DNA of 64,000 nt from Symsagittifera roscoffensis (GCF_963678635.1 NC_087062.1:42610395-42674394); one strand, 5' to 3'; positions 1-11,625 are shown, counted from the first letter of the stretch. Translations and numbers: made by a program. The notes: a model not told the origin generated them from the sequence alone.

Positions 1-1222
1 GTAAAAGTCTTGTCCGAACAGAGACAAAATCCCATTTTTGGAACTTTTTAGAATTAGTTGTTTCCAATCACGAAGAAGGTTTTTTTTGATTGTCGTATCC
101 AATAAAAGGACCCTTTTAAGGGCTTAAATCCTCCAATAAGGTAAAAGTATCCAAAAAAAATCAAAAATCAATGACGTTTGCAGTAAGATAAGAACAAAAA
201 TTTAAGCAATTAGGATCGCTGCAACTTTTCTCATCAAGTCATTTGAATGTTTTTTATATAATCATTGAGAAGTTGTTAATTTTTGATAAGAGATTCAAAT
301 GTAGGATTTTCACGTGAATTCGGGAGGATGGCTCGAACTTGGTGAATTTTTCAAAACAAATCTTAGGAATTTTTATTCCAAATCTGATCATGCAGGATTT
401 TGAACATTGAAAGTCCATAAGAAATTGGAGGAAAAAAGAGTTTTGCTGGGGTGTTTTGACAAATTCGGGAATCGGTTAGGGGATAAATAGAGTATTTGAT
501 ATAAAATCACACATTTTTTGATCAATTTCATTTTTTCGAGAATAAACAAAGCTTCTTTCCTTGTCAGGTCTAATTCAGTCATAATTTTAAAGCTTTGATA
601 CTCAATACTTAGCTCAAAATAAACTCTTTGATTGAGTAAGTTTCTCTAAGGAGCCCTTTCTTTAGTCAGATAACTCTCTTTTGTACATTATAAACGTCCA
701 AAAAATTGACAAAAAGGTAAAAGTCAACATCTATTTCATCAAAAAGAAAATCAGTTTGAATTTTTTTCTCTTGTAGTAACTCGAGGAAATTCAAATGTTT
801 TTCTTTAGAAATTTTGCACATAATGATAATATTCAATCCAAGTTTGTTTCCAAAAAATTGCTGATTGGTTGATAACAAATTTGTTGAAAATTCCCTGTTA
901 AGTAAAGCGTGATTCTGATTTGCTGATGATCTCAAAACTGTTAAAATTTCAAGGATAGAATAGCTCGATTTCATTGGTTGAAAATTCGATGGTTACTTTC
1001 AGAGTGTTTGATTTATATTTCAGCTACAGCAATTAAAATGAAATCCAATCTGATTTTTTTCACGTTAACACAATTGGTCAAAAAGTTGATTGATTTTGAT
1101 TACTTTTCTTAAATTTTTTTTTGGAGCTAATCAACAAAGTCTCATACCAATACGTCTGGAATATTGGAACTCTCCCACTTGTTCTCAAGTTCTTTCTCTA
1201 CTAACTAAAATGAAAGAAACAA

Positions 1223-1552
1223 AGAGTTGCTTGTCTTTTATGTTGCAGAGAATACACCCACTCACAAGCATCAAGACATTATAAGCACAGTCGCGTTATA
1301 AAGAGTCCAAATTTTAATTTTCAAACATAGCGCAGCGAAGAACTGAATCTTCATATGAAAAAGAAGAATTCTTCTTGTCAAAATAAAATTCTACATGGTG
1401 ATGGAAAGCACACTCCGCAGTCTCCAGACATATTCAACAAAATTTTAAGTTTAAACATAAAAAAAAAACATAGGACAAAAAACTATAAGCAACGATTTTT
1501 ACTGAGCCTGGAAAAACTTAGTAATTTGTTCAAAGTTCCAGTAATTAGATAA
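1223..1552 (+). pseudogene. C2H2-type zinc-finger protein remnant (unit 1)
   Basis: One reading frame runs 110 codons with a single TAG. It encodes a first finger-like segment with a CLLC pair followed by a basic KHSR stretch, then after the TAG a segment reading SEELNLHMKKKNSSC and a tail LHGDGKHTPQSP. The homologous segment at 5,435-5,665 has the same order and a better second finger ending HIKKKH. The stop here lies at a different codon from the stop in that copy, so the ancestral frame was open. C2H2 fingers normally bind nucleic acid. No start codon or upstream exon could be assigned. Parent gene unknown. Confidence 0.5.
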
Positions 1553-1639
1553 GTTTTGATGAAAGTTTTATCTGTGAATACCTCATTCTGTTAGTTAATA
1601 GCAAAAACGATAAAAAAAACTTTAAGAAGAAGAAAAGCT

Positions 1640-1925
1640 CACATCTGATTGGTTGAAATCAAACAGGTTAAAATCAACATTTAAAAAGCTTGATTTTCAT
1701 TGATTTTTCTTTGAATGTCAAAAAAAAACTCTATTGCAGGTAGGGCTCGGAACTGATTGGTTGACATTAAAACTGTTGAAAGTTCTGTGATGAAAAAAGA
1801 TTGATTCTGATTGGTTAACATTAAAATTGTTGAGTGTTCCATAATAAGTGAAGCTTGATTCTGATTGGTTGCTGTAAAAGCTGTTGCAAGATCCATGATA
1901 AGTACAGCTCAAATCTGACTGCTTG
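1640..1925. repeat. About 50-bp minisatellite carrying inverted CCAAT boxes
   Basis: The phrase CTGATTGGTT recurs at about 1,650, 1,760, 1,811 and 1,860, roughly 50 bp apart, each followed by a related AAAACTGTTGAA...AAGC phrase. Related single units lie at 865, 3,275, 5,049, 5,158 and 5,208. ATTGG is the inverted CCAAT box. Open frames across these repeats repeat an STNQNQ phrase and look like by-products. Confidence 0.65.
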
Positions 1926-2239
1926 CTGTCAATACTTTTGGCTAAGCTTTTAGTGTTTTCTCTAACATGTGTACAAAAAAATTTCTGATTATGTGTGCCA
2001 ATGCTGAATAGCTAATTTATTTTGTGTTCTGATTATTTTCAACCAAAAAGATTATTTCACCTGAGCTACTCTTTTATTCTCACAGTTAAAAAATATCAGT
2101 TTGAAAAAAGATAACAATTACAAAGATCAAATAAATGACAAGCAAGAATTATTTACAAAAATTATTATTCAAAAAGCTGTCGAGAATTCTGGATGTTCTC
2201 TATAGAACACAGAGCTATTCGAGACGGATTTGGTTGCTG

Positions 2240-2584
2240 TTATGCTGGAGGCGTCATTGTTTCAGAGAGTCCTTCAGTTTTTTCTATTGCGATGGGGTTT
2301 TCAGCTGATCCTGCTTCCTCCCAAGAAGAGATGAAGTCGTTGACTGGTTGAGCCACATATCTAGAGTCAGGAACCTCAGCGTAGTTCATTCCCACATGCT
2401 CCGACACTTTCTCCATCATTTGCATTGTTCCATGTTGGTTCTCTATGATGGCTACTTGCGTTATCTGATGTACGTTCAAGTCCCCTCGCAGCACCTCCAC
2501 CTTTTGTCAGACTTGAATTGGGATGTTCATTTGCGCCAAAACTACTCCAGAGACTCTTTCCCGCACTTGAATTTGTACTAGGTC
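2240..2584 (-). pseudogene. Unrecognised coding-like segment, copy 1
   Basis: A minus-strand frame of about 110 codons broken by one TGA (about 2,501-2,503). It reads in ordinary mixed-composition protein, including QIQVRERVSGVVLAQMN before the stop and MEVLRGDLNVHQITQVA after it. A second open frame just upstream (about 2,585-2,700) begins with a hydrophobic run that could be a signal peptide, but has no ATG. I do not recognise the family. It may be a decayed gene or part of a spliced one. Confidence 0.3.
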
Positions 2585-2908
2585 AGGCAAAATTTCCACC
2601 GAGTACATAAGTTTGCTGCTTTGCACTGAGGAGATCAGTTTGAGCAACAAGTTGAGTAAAAAAATACAAAGTAGAAACAAGAGTAATGACTAATTTAGAG
2701 CTGAGAGAGGAGGTAGTTGACGGTAATTAAGTTGAAAATATAAGGATTTTAGTCAAGACTGAGGGGTGCCTTCAACTCAGATGTGTGGGTTCAACCAATC
2801 TGAATCAATTTTCCCAGTTTAGTCTGTAGTCGTGTCCAATCAGATTTTAGCTTCCGTTCATTCAACTTTTATATAAAAATCTTGTCCGAACAGAAATCAA
2901 ATTCCAAT

Positions 2909-4150
2909 TTGATATAAAATCACACATTTTTTGATCAATTTCATTTTTTCGAGAATAAACAAAGCTTCTTTCCTTGTCAGGTCTAATTCAGTCATAATTT
3001 TAAAGCTTTGATACTCAATACTTAGCTCAAAATAAACTCTTTGATTGAGTAAGTTTCTCTAAGGAGCCCTTTCTTTAGTCAGATAACTCTCTTTTGTACA
3101 TTATAAACGTCCAAAAAATTGACAAAAAGGTAAAAGTCAACATCTATTTCATCAAAAAGAAAATCAGTTGGAATTTTTTTCTCTTGTAGTAACTCGAGGA
3201 AATTCAAATGTTTTTCTTTAGAAATTTTGCACATAATGATAATATTCAATCCAAGTTTGTTTCCAAAAAATTGCTGATTGGTTGATAACAAATTTGTTGA
3301 AAATTCCCTGTTAAGTAAAGCGTGATTCTGATTTGCTGATGATCTCAAAACTGTTAAAATTTCAAGGATAGAATAGCTCGATTTCATTGGTTGAAAATTC
3401 GATGGTTACTTTCAGAGTGTTTGATTTATATTTCAGCTACAGCAATTAAAATGAAATCCAATCTGATTTTTTTCACGTTAACACAATTGGTCAAAAAGTT
3501 GATTGATTTTGATTACTAACACAACTGGTCCTTCAGTTTTTTCTATTGCGATGGGGTTTTCAGCTGATCCTGCTTCCTCCCAAGAAGAGATGAAGTCGTT
3601 GACTGGTTGAGCCACATATCTAGAGTCAGGAACCTCAGCGTAGTTCATTCCCACATGCTCCGACACTTTCTCCATCATTTGCATTGTTCCATGTTGGTTC
3701 TCTATGATGGCTACTTGCGTTATCTGATGTACGTTCAAGTCCCCTCGCAGCACCTCCACCTTTTGTCAGACTTGAATTGGGATGTTCATTTGCGCCAAAA
3801 CTACTCCAGAGACTCTTTCCCGCACTTGAATTTGTACTAGGTCAGGCAAAATTTCCACCGAGTACATAAGTTTGCTGCTTTGCACCGAGGAGATCAGTTT
3901 GAGCAACAAGTTGAGTAAAAAAATACAAAGTAGAAACAAGAGTAATGACTAATTTAGAGCTGAGAGAGGAGGTAGTTGACGGTAATTAAGTTGAAAATAT
4001 AAGGATTTTTAGTCAAGACTGAGGGGTGCCTTCAACTCAGATGTGTGGGTTCAACCAATCTGAATCAATTTTCCCAGTTTAGTCTGTAGTCGTGTCCAAT
4101 CAGATTTTAGCTTCCGTTCATTCAACTTTTATATAAAAATCTTGTCCGAA
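2909..4150. repeat. Tandem duplication, copy 2 (internally deleted)
   Basis: Repeats 497-1,102 and then 2,266-2,890 of copy 1 with only a few substitutions. About 1.16 kb is missing at the junction near 3,517-3,526, where a short filler of about 10 bases sits. The near identity shows a recent event. The deleted part contains the zinc-finger remnant and most of the minisatellite. Confidence 0.85.
3478..3843 (-). pseudogene. Unrecognised coding-like segment, copy 2
   Basis: Near-identical duplicate of the segment at 2,240-2,584, with the same TGA. Its 3' end runs into different sequence at the duplication junction (about 3,526), so the last residues differ (EKTEGPVVLVIKINQ here). The duplication copied an already interrupted frame, so conservation here is not evidence of function. 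Confidence 0.3.
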
Positions 4151-5750
4151 CAGAAATAAAATTCCAATTTTGGAAATTTTAAGAAGTAGTTGTTTCCAAT
4201 CACGAAGAAGATTTATTTTTTTCTGATTGTCGTATCCAATAAAAAGACCCTTTTAAGTGCTTAAATCTTCCAATAAGGAAAACACTATTCACAAAAAAAC
4301 TCCAAAATTAAATGACCACAGGTTGTTTGCTGTAAAAATATCGCCGATATAAAAATATCGCTGATATAATTAACACAAGAACGAATATTATAGCAAGTAT
4401 TATCTCTGCAGGTTTTTTTCACCAAGTAAAATGAATACTTTGTAAAAAATAATTTTAGAATATAGTCAAGATCCAATCAATTTTGTCAAGTTTGAAAGGA
4501 TAGCTCGAATTTGTCGAATTTTTCATAACAAATTTCAAGAAAGTTTATTCAAAACCTGATTATGCAGGATTATGAACTTTGAAAAACTTTTTAAAATTAA
4601 AGAAAAAAAACTTTGCTGGGTTTTTTGACAAGTTTGAGAATCGGGTATAGGATAAAAAGTATTTGTTATAAAACCAGACGATTTTTGAGCAATTTCATTT
4701 TTTCGAGAATAAACAAAATTTCTTTCCTTATCAGATAGTTCAGCGATAAGTTTAAAGCTTTGATACTCAATACTTAGCTCAAAAGTAAACTCTTTGATTG
4801 GGTAAGTTTCTCTAAAGAGACCTTTCTTCAGTCGGAAAACTCTTTTTTTTTGTACCATATAAACGTCTAAAAAAATTGTGAAAAAAAAGATTTTAAATGA
4901 ACGTCTATTTCATCAGTGAGAAACTTAGTTGGAAATTTTCATTTTTCTTGTAAAGTAAATTGAGGAAATTCAAATTTTTTTGTATAGTTTTTTTTTCAAA
5001 AACGATTATATTCGATCCGAAGTTGTGTCTAGAAACTGGTGAGTTCTGATTGGTTGATAACAAAACTGTTGAAAATTCCCTGATAAGTAAGGCTTGGTTC
5101 TAATTGTCTTATGATATTGAAAGTGTTGAATTTTCCAGGATAGTAAAGCTCGATTCTCATTGGTTGATATCAAAAAATTTTGAAAAAATGAATGTTTTTT
5201 TTTCAGATTGGTTGATTTATATTTCAGCTACACCAAATTAAAAATCAAATCCAGTCTGAATTTTTTCACGTTTAAAACAATTGGTCAAAGTTTTGGCTGT
5301 TTTTATTTACTTTTAGTTATTTTTGGGGGCTATTTAACTAAGCCTCCCTCCAAATTTTTTGGGATGTTCGAAGTCTCCCATTTGTTCTCAAATTCTTTTT
5401 AGTAACTAAAGAGCCGTCACTGAATAGAAATGAAAGAGTTGCATGTCTTGTATGTGGCAGAGAGTACACGCGATTTCAAGCATCAAGATATCGTAAGCAC
5501 TGTGGCGTTTCAAATTGTCCAAACTTTTATTTTCATACATATAGCAGCGAATAACTGAATGATCATATCAAAAAGAAGCATTCATCGTGTCAAAATAAAT
5601 TTCTACATGGTGATGGAAAGCACACTCCGCAGTCTCCAAACACACTCAACGAAAAGTTAGGTTAAAAACATACAAAAATTTTTTGGACGAGTTACTATAA
5701 AAAACGATTTTTACTGAGCCTGAAGATCTAATTATCAAACTACTAGAATT
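4140..5750. repeat. Diverged third copy of the tandem block
   Basis: Begins with the same words as position 10 (CTTGTCCGAACAG) and follows the layout of copy 1 through the inverted-CCAAT repeats to the zinc-finger remnant. Substitutions and small indels are many, so this is an older duplicate than copies 1 and 2. Confidence 0.7.
5435..5665 (+). pseudogene. C2H2-type zinc-finger protein remnant (unit 3)
   Basis: Same frame and order as the remnant at 1,223-1,552. Finger 1 reads CLVCGREY...RKHC. Finger 2 has its first Cys, Phe where the second Cys would be (one base from Cys), an E-to-stop change (TAA at 5,552-5,554), then LNDHIKKKH with the H-x4-H pair. The tail LHGDGKHTPQSP is shared with unit 1. 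The two copies carry different lesions in the same frame, which argues for real ancestral coding sequence. Confidence 0.5.
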
Positions 5751-6064
5751 TTTTACAGATTAACTTTGATAAAAAATTATCCTAGTAAAAAGTATGAAAT
5801 AATTTCAACGCATTTCTTATTTGTTCATATATGCTTTTGTTCAAAAGTTTTGATTGATGATAAAAACAACTGGAGCAGTAATCAGATTCAAATTTTTGTT
5901 ACAACCACATTGGAAAACAATTTAAAATTTTTTATTCTACAGTGAGAGTTGCAATCGTGGCTTGCTTACGGGGCTTTTTTGATTTCAAATTTGCTGTTAA
6001 ATTACATAATTTGAGCTAATAAATGGATACATTCTCAGAAACAAGATGTAAAAAAAACCCATAC
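5751..6064. other. Gene-free AT-rich stretch
   Basis: No coding, RNA or repeat feature recognised between the tandem block and retroelement fragment E0. Confidence 0.6.
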
Positions 6065-7240
6065 CAAAATATTCTATTTTTGAGAAAAGGACACAACCAA
6101 AACGAAAAAGAGAAAAACAAGTAATAAAAACGAAACAAAAGGTTGAAATGAAGAGACTCTACACAAAGAGATCATTAAAATATAACCCACTACTGGCCTC
6201 ACCGACCAGAGGGACGTCCATAATAAAAAAATAATCAAACTAAAATAAAACGCTTTTGCGAAAACAATTAATAACAAAGTATAACTAAAAAAATTAATTA
6301 ACATCAGGTAATTATATATGTAAACCATAAATGAAGTACGTAAAGGTTTCTTAGAGCCCAAGGAACGAGCAGCAAAGGAGATGACAACCCAACTACACTC
6401 CAATTCTGGAATGGCAAATCTATTCAATTTGCTGCCTAAAGTCACTACCCTCAAAGGATTTAAAGTATGGACTCAACACTGTAGCAAAGGAAAACCATTG
6501 AACCAGACCAATGGCCATCTCGATGTTGACTGCACGTACCGATCCTAGTCACTTGGCACTTCACACCGAAAAGTCAAACTTAACCCTGCACGTAGTCTCG
6601 CTCTAAACTTAACCAAATCGATACACCATTGCATCGATCGGAAGTCTTGACACAATCACCCAAGACCACCACGATCAACGAGACCCATCTCGAAGCACGA
6701 ACAAAACAATCTTCCTCCGTCTAACACAAACAACCACACTTCTCCTCTCTCCAAGAAGTCAATGCTCGCAACTTCAAATAGAAACTACATCACCCGTCCT
6801 TCACTACATTAAACAATTAAAAACTAAAAACTCTCTAAACCACGGATGGGTAGAATCAGTTCTAAACTAGTATTTATAAGCCAATTAAATTATTGATAGA
6901 TTATCATTATAAAATATTTATAACTAACCAATCGTATTCCATCTCTAATATTGACACTTATTTGTAAGTGCTGAAACTACTTGTAGTTTCAGCACCAGAA
7001 CAATTTGAATAAAACTTTGAATACAGTTGTTCTCCTTCTGGATAAACTCTAAGAACTATCTCGCATAAACCAGTATACATTAGATCTATTGAGACTAGGA
7101 GATATAAGAGTGAGATTAAGATCGCTAATAGACTAAGAAGTTGCACGAATCTATCCGGCCGAAAAAAGGATAGCGTGACGAGCAGACGGTATACCTTATC
7201 TGAAATTACTCTATGAGTATAACCAAAAGGTCATAACTCA
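6065..7240 (+). mobile_element. Retroelement fragment E0: 3' non-coding region plus 3' LTR
   Basis: Reverse-complement homologue of 8,013-9,300 (E1): it holds an LTR (6,851-7,240), the sequence just internal to it ending CGGATGGG, and the conserved GGACGTCC-containing region near 6,215. Identity to E1 is clearly lower than E1 to E2, so E0 is older. No coding part remains. Sense is plus, opposite to E1 and E2. Confidence 0.75.
6851..7240 (+). repeat. LTR L1 (3' LTR of E0)
   Basis: About 390 bp. It begins TAGAATC where the other copies have TGGAACC, and ends ATAACTCA like all the others. A perfect 13-bp-stem hairpin lies at 6,968-6,995. The internal flank CGGATGGG matches the inner flank of the LTRs at 8,423 and 28,593, which identifies it as a 3' LTR. 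Confidence 0.75.
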
Positions 7241-8012
7241 TAATCCCGCTTATATCAATAGTTCCCAGGTATCAAAAGACTTTTTCAAAATATAGGTACT
7301 GAATTCAGCTGTTCAAAATGTCAGCTATTTACACGAAGTGAGCAAAACATAAAATAGAGCTTAGAGCGAGAGGTGCCACTGGAAGCAAAAGACAAAGTTC
7401 ACTACCTTGCAGGACACGCGCTCTAATATGGTTCAAGGCACGCTTGGGACATTAGGAAGGTAACGTACCCTATAAAACAAAAATACATTAAAAAGTAAAC
7501 AAGAATAGCCCTGTGCAGTACAGTCAACACAGAAAGTTTCGACCACATTCACTAAAAGCTTAGAACTATAGTAAAATATTAATAATTAACTGCAATTTTC
7601 AAACAAATGATTAAGAAAACGTTGCAAAAACGTTGCAAAAGATTTAAAAAAAAAACTATTTTATTTTGGACAAGGAAGCGCTAAATTAAGCAGTAAATGC
7701 GCCCTGGAGTAAAGTAAAACTAATTTACTCGCCTGGTAGAGTAAAGTAAAACTAATGTTACTCGCCTAGTTAACCTGCTCGAAATTGGACTCTTAAGCAA
7801 AACTTCGAATCGATTTCTCCAGACACGGAGTCATAGCAAGCGTTAATTGCAAGAAGTTTTTTGCGCGTTTAACAACCCAAAATGGCCAAATTTTCAATTT
7901 TCAAACAAAAAATATAACCAAAAAGATTGCAGGTAAAATATTTTATAAGAATCAGCTCAAGACAACAAGAGCTTTCAAATAATATTAAATATTGCGATTA
8001 GAAGTAAGCTAG
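7241..8012. other. Spacer between two head-to-head 3' LTRs
   Basis: 772 bp with no gene. It contains a 32-bp tandem duplication starting AGTAAAGTAAAAC at 7,708 and 7,740. Each side is the outer flank of a retroelement insertion. Confidence 0.7.
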
Positions 8013-8423
8013 TGAGTTATGACCGAGGTTTAATTCATAGAGCAATTTCGGATAGGGTACACCGTCTGCTCGTCATGCTATCTTATTTTCGGCCGGATAG
8101 ATTCGTGCAACTTCTTAGTCTAATACCGATCCTAATCTTACTCTTATATCTACTAGTCTCAGGGTGTTTAACTAGTCTCTGCTAGGCTCAATAGATCTAG
8201 AGTATGCTGGCTTATTGCGATTGCCAGAAGGTCTCTTGGAGAGGTAACTAATTTCTAAGTTAAATTCAAATAACTCTGGTGCTGAAACTACAAGTAATTT
8301 CAGCACTTACAATTAAGTGGGTTGTTAGTTAGATGGATCATGATTGGTTAAAATTAAATTTTTTATGGTGATAAAATATCCAATTTATAACCAATAATAA
8401 AACGTAGTTTAGATCTGGTTCCA
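8013..8423 (-). repeat. LTR L2 (3' LTR of E1)
   Basis: 411 bp, starting TGAGTTAT and ending GGTTCCA on the plus strand, so TG...CA on either strand. The outer flank (GCTAG) differs from other copies. The inner flank CCCATCCGGGG matches that at 28,594. The hairpin lies at 8,279-8,306. Confidence 0.85.
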
Positions 8424-10009
8424 CCCATCCGGGGTTTACAGAGTTTTGAATCTTTTATCTTCTATCTGTAATGAAGGATGGATGATGGTCGTTGGTATTT
8501 GGCGAGCATCATTTCTTGTTTCGTTCTTGGAGAAGAAAGCTCCAGGAAGCTGGAGTCGTCGACAGGAAAATGTTAGTTGTTTGTTCGACGATGGCTGCGA
8601 CCGCCGGTGAAATCAATCTGATTTCAAAATGGTTTGCTATGATTGTTTGTTCTGCTTGGGTGGAGAACATGATCGAGTATCACTCTTGTCTGGGAATGGC
8701 GTGAAGATCGTGTTTGGAGGGAATGCCTCGTAACTCGGATCTGTACGTATACTTGAACATCGAGGTGGTCATTGGTCTGATTCAATGAAGTCCTTTTCTG
8801 CGAAGTCAAATCATACTCTAAATCCTTTTTTGAGTCGTGATTGTGAGCGGCATGTTGGTTGTGTTTAGCCATTCTGTAGGTTGAGTGTGATGGGGTCGTC
8901 TAGTCTTTGGATGCTCGTCTTTGCGGTTGTTCGCGATCTATGTACTGCATATTATATTTTACATTTTATAAAATTTTGTTTATTCTATTTTTTAGTCATG
9001 ATTTTGGTTAATTGTTTTCGCAAAAGCGTTTTAGTTTTAGTTCAGTTATTTTTAAAAAATACTCACCATAAGGAGTGTGTCACAAAGCGTGGATGTAGCA
9101 CGGTGGGTTAGGCCGGCTATAGAGCATGCTCAGGACGTCCTCTCTGGTGGGTTAGGTCAGGAGTGAGAGTATGATTTCATGCTGGTTTTTTAGGGGGTCC
9201 TGTTTTGTGCTAACGTTTTTGTTATATTATTTCTAGTTTTTCTTTTGTTACTTTGGTTGTGTCCTTTTCTCAAAAACAATTTGTTTTTTGTTTGGGTTTG
9301 TCTTGCGACTTTTTGGTTTTTTATGATTTATTTTTTAGACTTGGTAATAGTCTTCAAAAGAATAAATTATCCAGTTTTAAGCTGGTTTAATCTGGTTTGG
9401 GTACCGTAGGTGTTCTTTTCTTAGTCATGCTGTTAGTTTGGTTAGTTTATGGTGTTTAGTTAGCTGCATTGGTTAGTTTGGTTTTTATATAATTCCATTC
9501 CAACCGAGGTAAAGGAAAGTTGGAAACTTGTTATCGCTTGTTTGAGTTGTTGTTAGTGCAAATTTAAAACTTAAAATTCGTTATTTTAAACAATTCTTCG
9601 TGGGCGAGTTGTGCGATTGTGTATAGAATTCTTGTGCGGGTGAACAGGAGATATATAAAAAGTTAGTACTGCATTTCTTTGTATAAATTTACTACTTTAA
9701 TTTTAAATTTTACTGCTTTGTGGGGATTGAAAATTCTTAATTGATTATCCTCGTATTGAATTTTACTACATCTAGGGAAATATTTTATAGATGAATTTAT
9801 TGCTTTCGAATTGAATTTTACTGCATCATTTAGTGCTATAGATTTAATAGAGTTTATTCTGAAAAAAGAGTCTGTATTTTTATTTGTGTTTTCTTTTCTT
9901 GTTGTAGGTGATCATGGGTGAAGACTAAAGAAAATGTAAACTAAATATAAAGAATGGTTAGTTTTTATTCTAAATTAGTTAGTCGTAAAATAGTAAATTC
10001 ATACTTACC
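8424..10009 (-). other. E1 3' non-coding region
   Basis: Between ORF-X and the 3' LTR. Aligns throughout with 28,594-30,151 of E2. I see no shared reading frame: open frames here are short and do not match between copies. It contains the GC-rich palindrome block at 9,102-9,156. Confidence 0.7.
9102..9156. promoter_or_regulatory. Conserved twin-palindrome block (E1)
   Basis: Two direct copies of GGTGGGTTAGG (9,102-9,112 and 9,146-9,156) flank two abutting perfect 10-bp palindromes, GAGCATGCTC (9,122-9,131) and AGGACGTCCT (9,132-9,141). The block is GC-rich in an AT-rich setting and is kept in E2, partly in E0. It could be a protein-binding or RNA structural element. Function unknown. Confidence 0.45.
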
Positions 10010-11625
10010 TTAGTCGTCGGGGAAAAAGCCGCGAGGGAAAACATCGTGAATAGCGTCTGATGTAGTTAGTAAGTTTGCTAGTATGCGTATGATATTTTGA
10101 GTTTGCAGCAGTGGCCAAAGCAATTGAAGTGCTTTTATGGTTTTAAGTTTTTCGGTGCCTACTGCAAAATAATGAGGTGTGTTCTGGATTAGATTGTAAA
10201 TTTTATGATTGTATTTAGTGTTGTGGATGAATTCTAAAATGGGTACTTCTATAGGTTGAGTATATTCATGCGGGACTGTTAGGGGACGGGCTTCTTCGTC
10301 ATTGAAACTCTTGGTGAGGGACAAAATATATACATTTGGGTGATCGGGTCGTATTTCTGGAGGATGCATTGAAGGTTAGTATTTTTAATACAATACGAGA
10401 AGTTTAGGAAAAATGGTGATGTGTATTTAGAAATAATCAACTGAAATCTGTGGTGGGGTTTTCGCGATGGTGTGTGTAAATAAAATTGATTTTGGATAAA
10501 TCGATAATAAGTGTAGGGGAGCGTTTGTTTAGTTCGTAACATGATGTCGTGTGAACAGTGCAAATCGCGTTCCTATGGTGAAAGAAAGTGAAAGGTTAGT
10601 GAAAATAACTGAAATTTATCATAGAAGCTTTCATATGCTTGTATGTCAACTAGTGCTTTTGGTGTGAGAAAATGAAAGGTTAGTGAAAATGTTTGAAATT
10701 TTTCGTGAAACGATTCGTATGCTTGAATAGCTGATAATGCTTCTGAAATAATGTGATCATGCTTTTTATGTAGTATGTTAAGTGTGAATAAGTAGGGTAT
10801 TTTAATGAAATTTTTTCTGTTAATTGTGGGTTTGCAAACTGATCGTCGTCAAGAAATTGGTCTTGATTAGATCTAATGATGTTATGATCATAAAATTCAA
10901 TTGAAAAGTCGTTAGCTTGGGTTATTTGAAGATAATTCGTAGTATTTGTGTGGTCTGGGTGGTTTATATATTCTAGGGCGGTTCCGGGTTTGGATGGGAA
11001 CGGGTGAATTGGGAATTTTCGCTTAAAGGTTCTATAAGCTCGGTTAGTACTAGTGGATGTTTCTGTTGATGTGGATGATTGAGCGAGTGATGGAGTGTTA
11101 TCTGAAATTGGTGTAGGTGTTGGTGGATTTGATGATGTGATCGTTGATGATAGTTGGTGAATAGTGAGAGTGTGGGGAGATAGTAACTGTTGTTGTAATG
11201 TTATAAAATTATCTAATTCATTAGAATTTGAAAATTATCTGGGGAGTTGTTGATAGATCGTTCGTTATGAAATGGGGAGTAGGTTGGGGTTACTTGAGAA
11301 GGAGTGTAGGGAGATGAACATTGGTTTTGAGGTTGAATAGGTTGAAACGGGGGTTTTGAGAAGGTTGAGGAGATGGTTTGAGTGTGGATAGAAGAAGATG
11401 GTTCGGAGTCTGCAACTTCATCGGGAGTTTCTACATCGGAATTATTAAATTGTGATTTTGTTTGAAAAACTGTGATATCTGAGTTAGTATCAGAATTCAT
11501 GCCTGATGATGTATTAGTTCGTGGTGAATCAGGTGGCGGGAAAGCAAAAAGTGGAATAATGGATGGGATTTTACAGATTGGCAGGGTGGGAGTTCGATCG
11601 GTGGAGTGATCCAATTTGTCTGCTC
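10010..11625 (-). pseudogene. ORF-X of E1 (unrecognised retroelement protein), decayed
   Basis: Downstream of env in the sense direction. The N-terminal part (about 11,625-11,000) is rich in Pro, Ser, Thr and Asn and looks disordered. The C-terminal part (about 10,950-10,010) is mixed in composition and closely related to the E2 frame at 30,152-31,161, including ILEFIHNTKYNHKIYNL and KALQLLWPLLQT. A frameshift lies near 10,320, where the E2 frame is continuous. Conversely E1 is continuous near 10,745, where E2 is shifted. An imperfect duplication of about 100 bp sits at 10,570-10,740. Family unknown. Confidence 0.55.

Larger units (their letters stand above)
1..2908. repeat. Tandem duplication, copy 1
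   Basis: First unit of a local duplicated block. Its beginning (from about position 10) recurs in diverged form at about 4,140. The stretch 497-1,102 recurs almost base for base at 2,909-3,516, and 2,266-2,890 recurs at 3,527-4,150. The middle part (1,103-2,265) is absent from copy 2. It carries a zinc-finger remnant on the plus strand, a CCAAT-bearing minisatellite and an unrecognised coding-like segment on the minus strand. Confidence 0.85.

Noticed and set aside
666-974. 102-codon frame conserved at 3,079-3,387
   Set aside because: Conservation is explained by the recent duplication, part of it translates the CCAAT minisatellite, and it is not kept in the diverged third unit.
1681-1912. 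Repeat spacing reminiscent of a CRISPR array
   Set aside because: The repeats are a degenerate tandem minisatellite in animal DNA with no unique spacers.
6074-6454. 126-codon hydrophobic minus-strand frame
   Set aside because: It is antisense to the non-coding part of E0, T-rich when read on that strand, and has no counterpart in the homologous stretch of E1.
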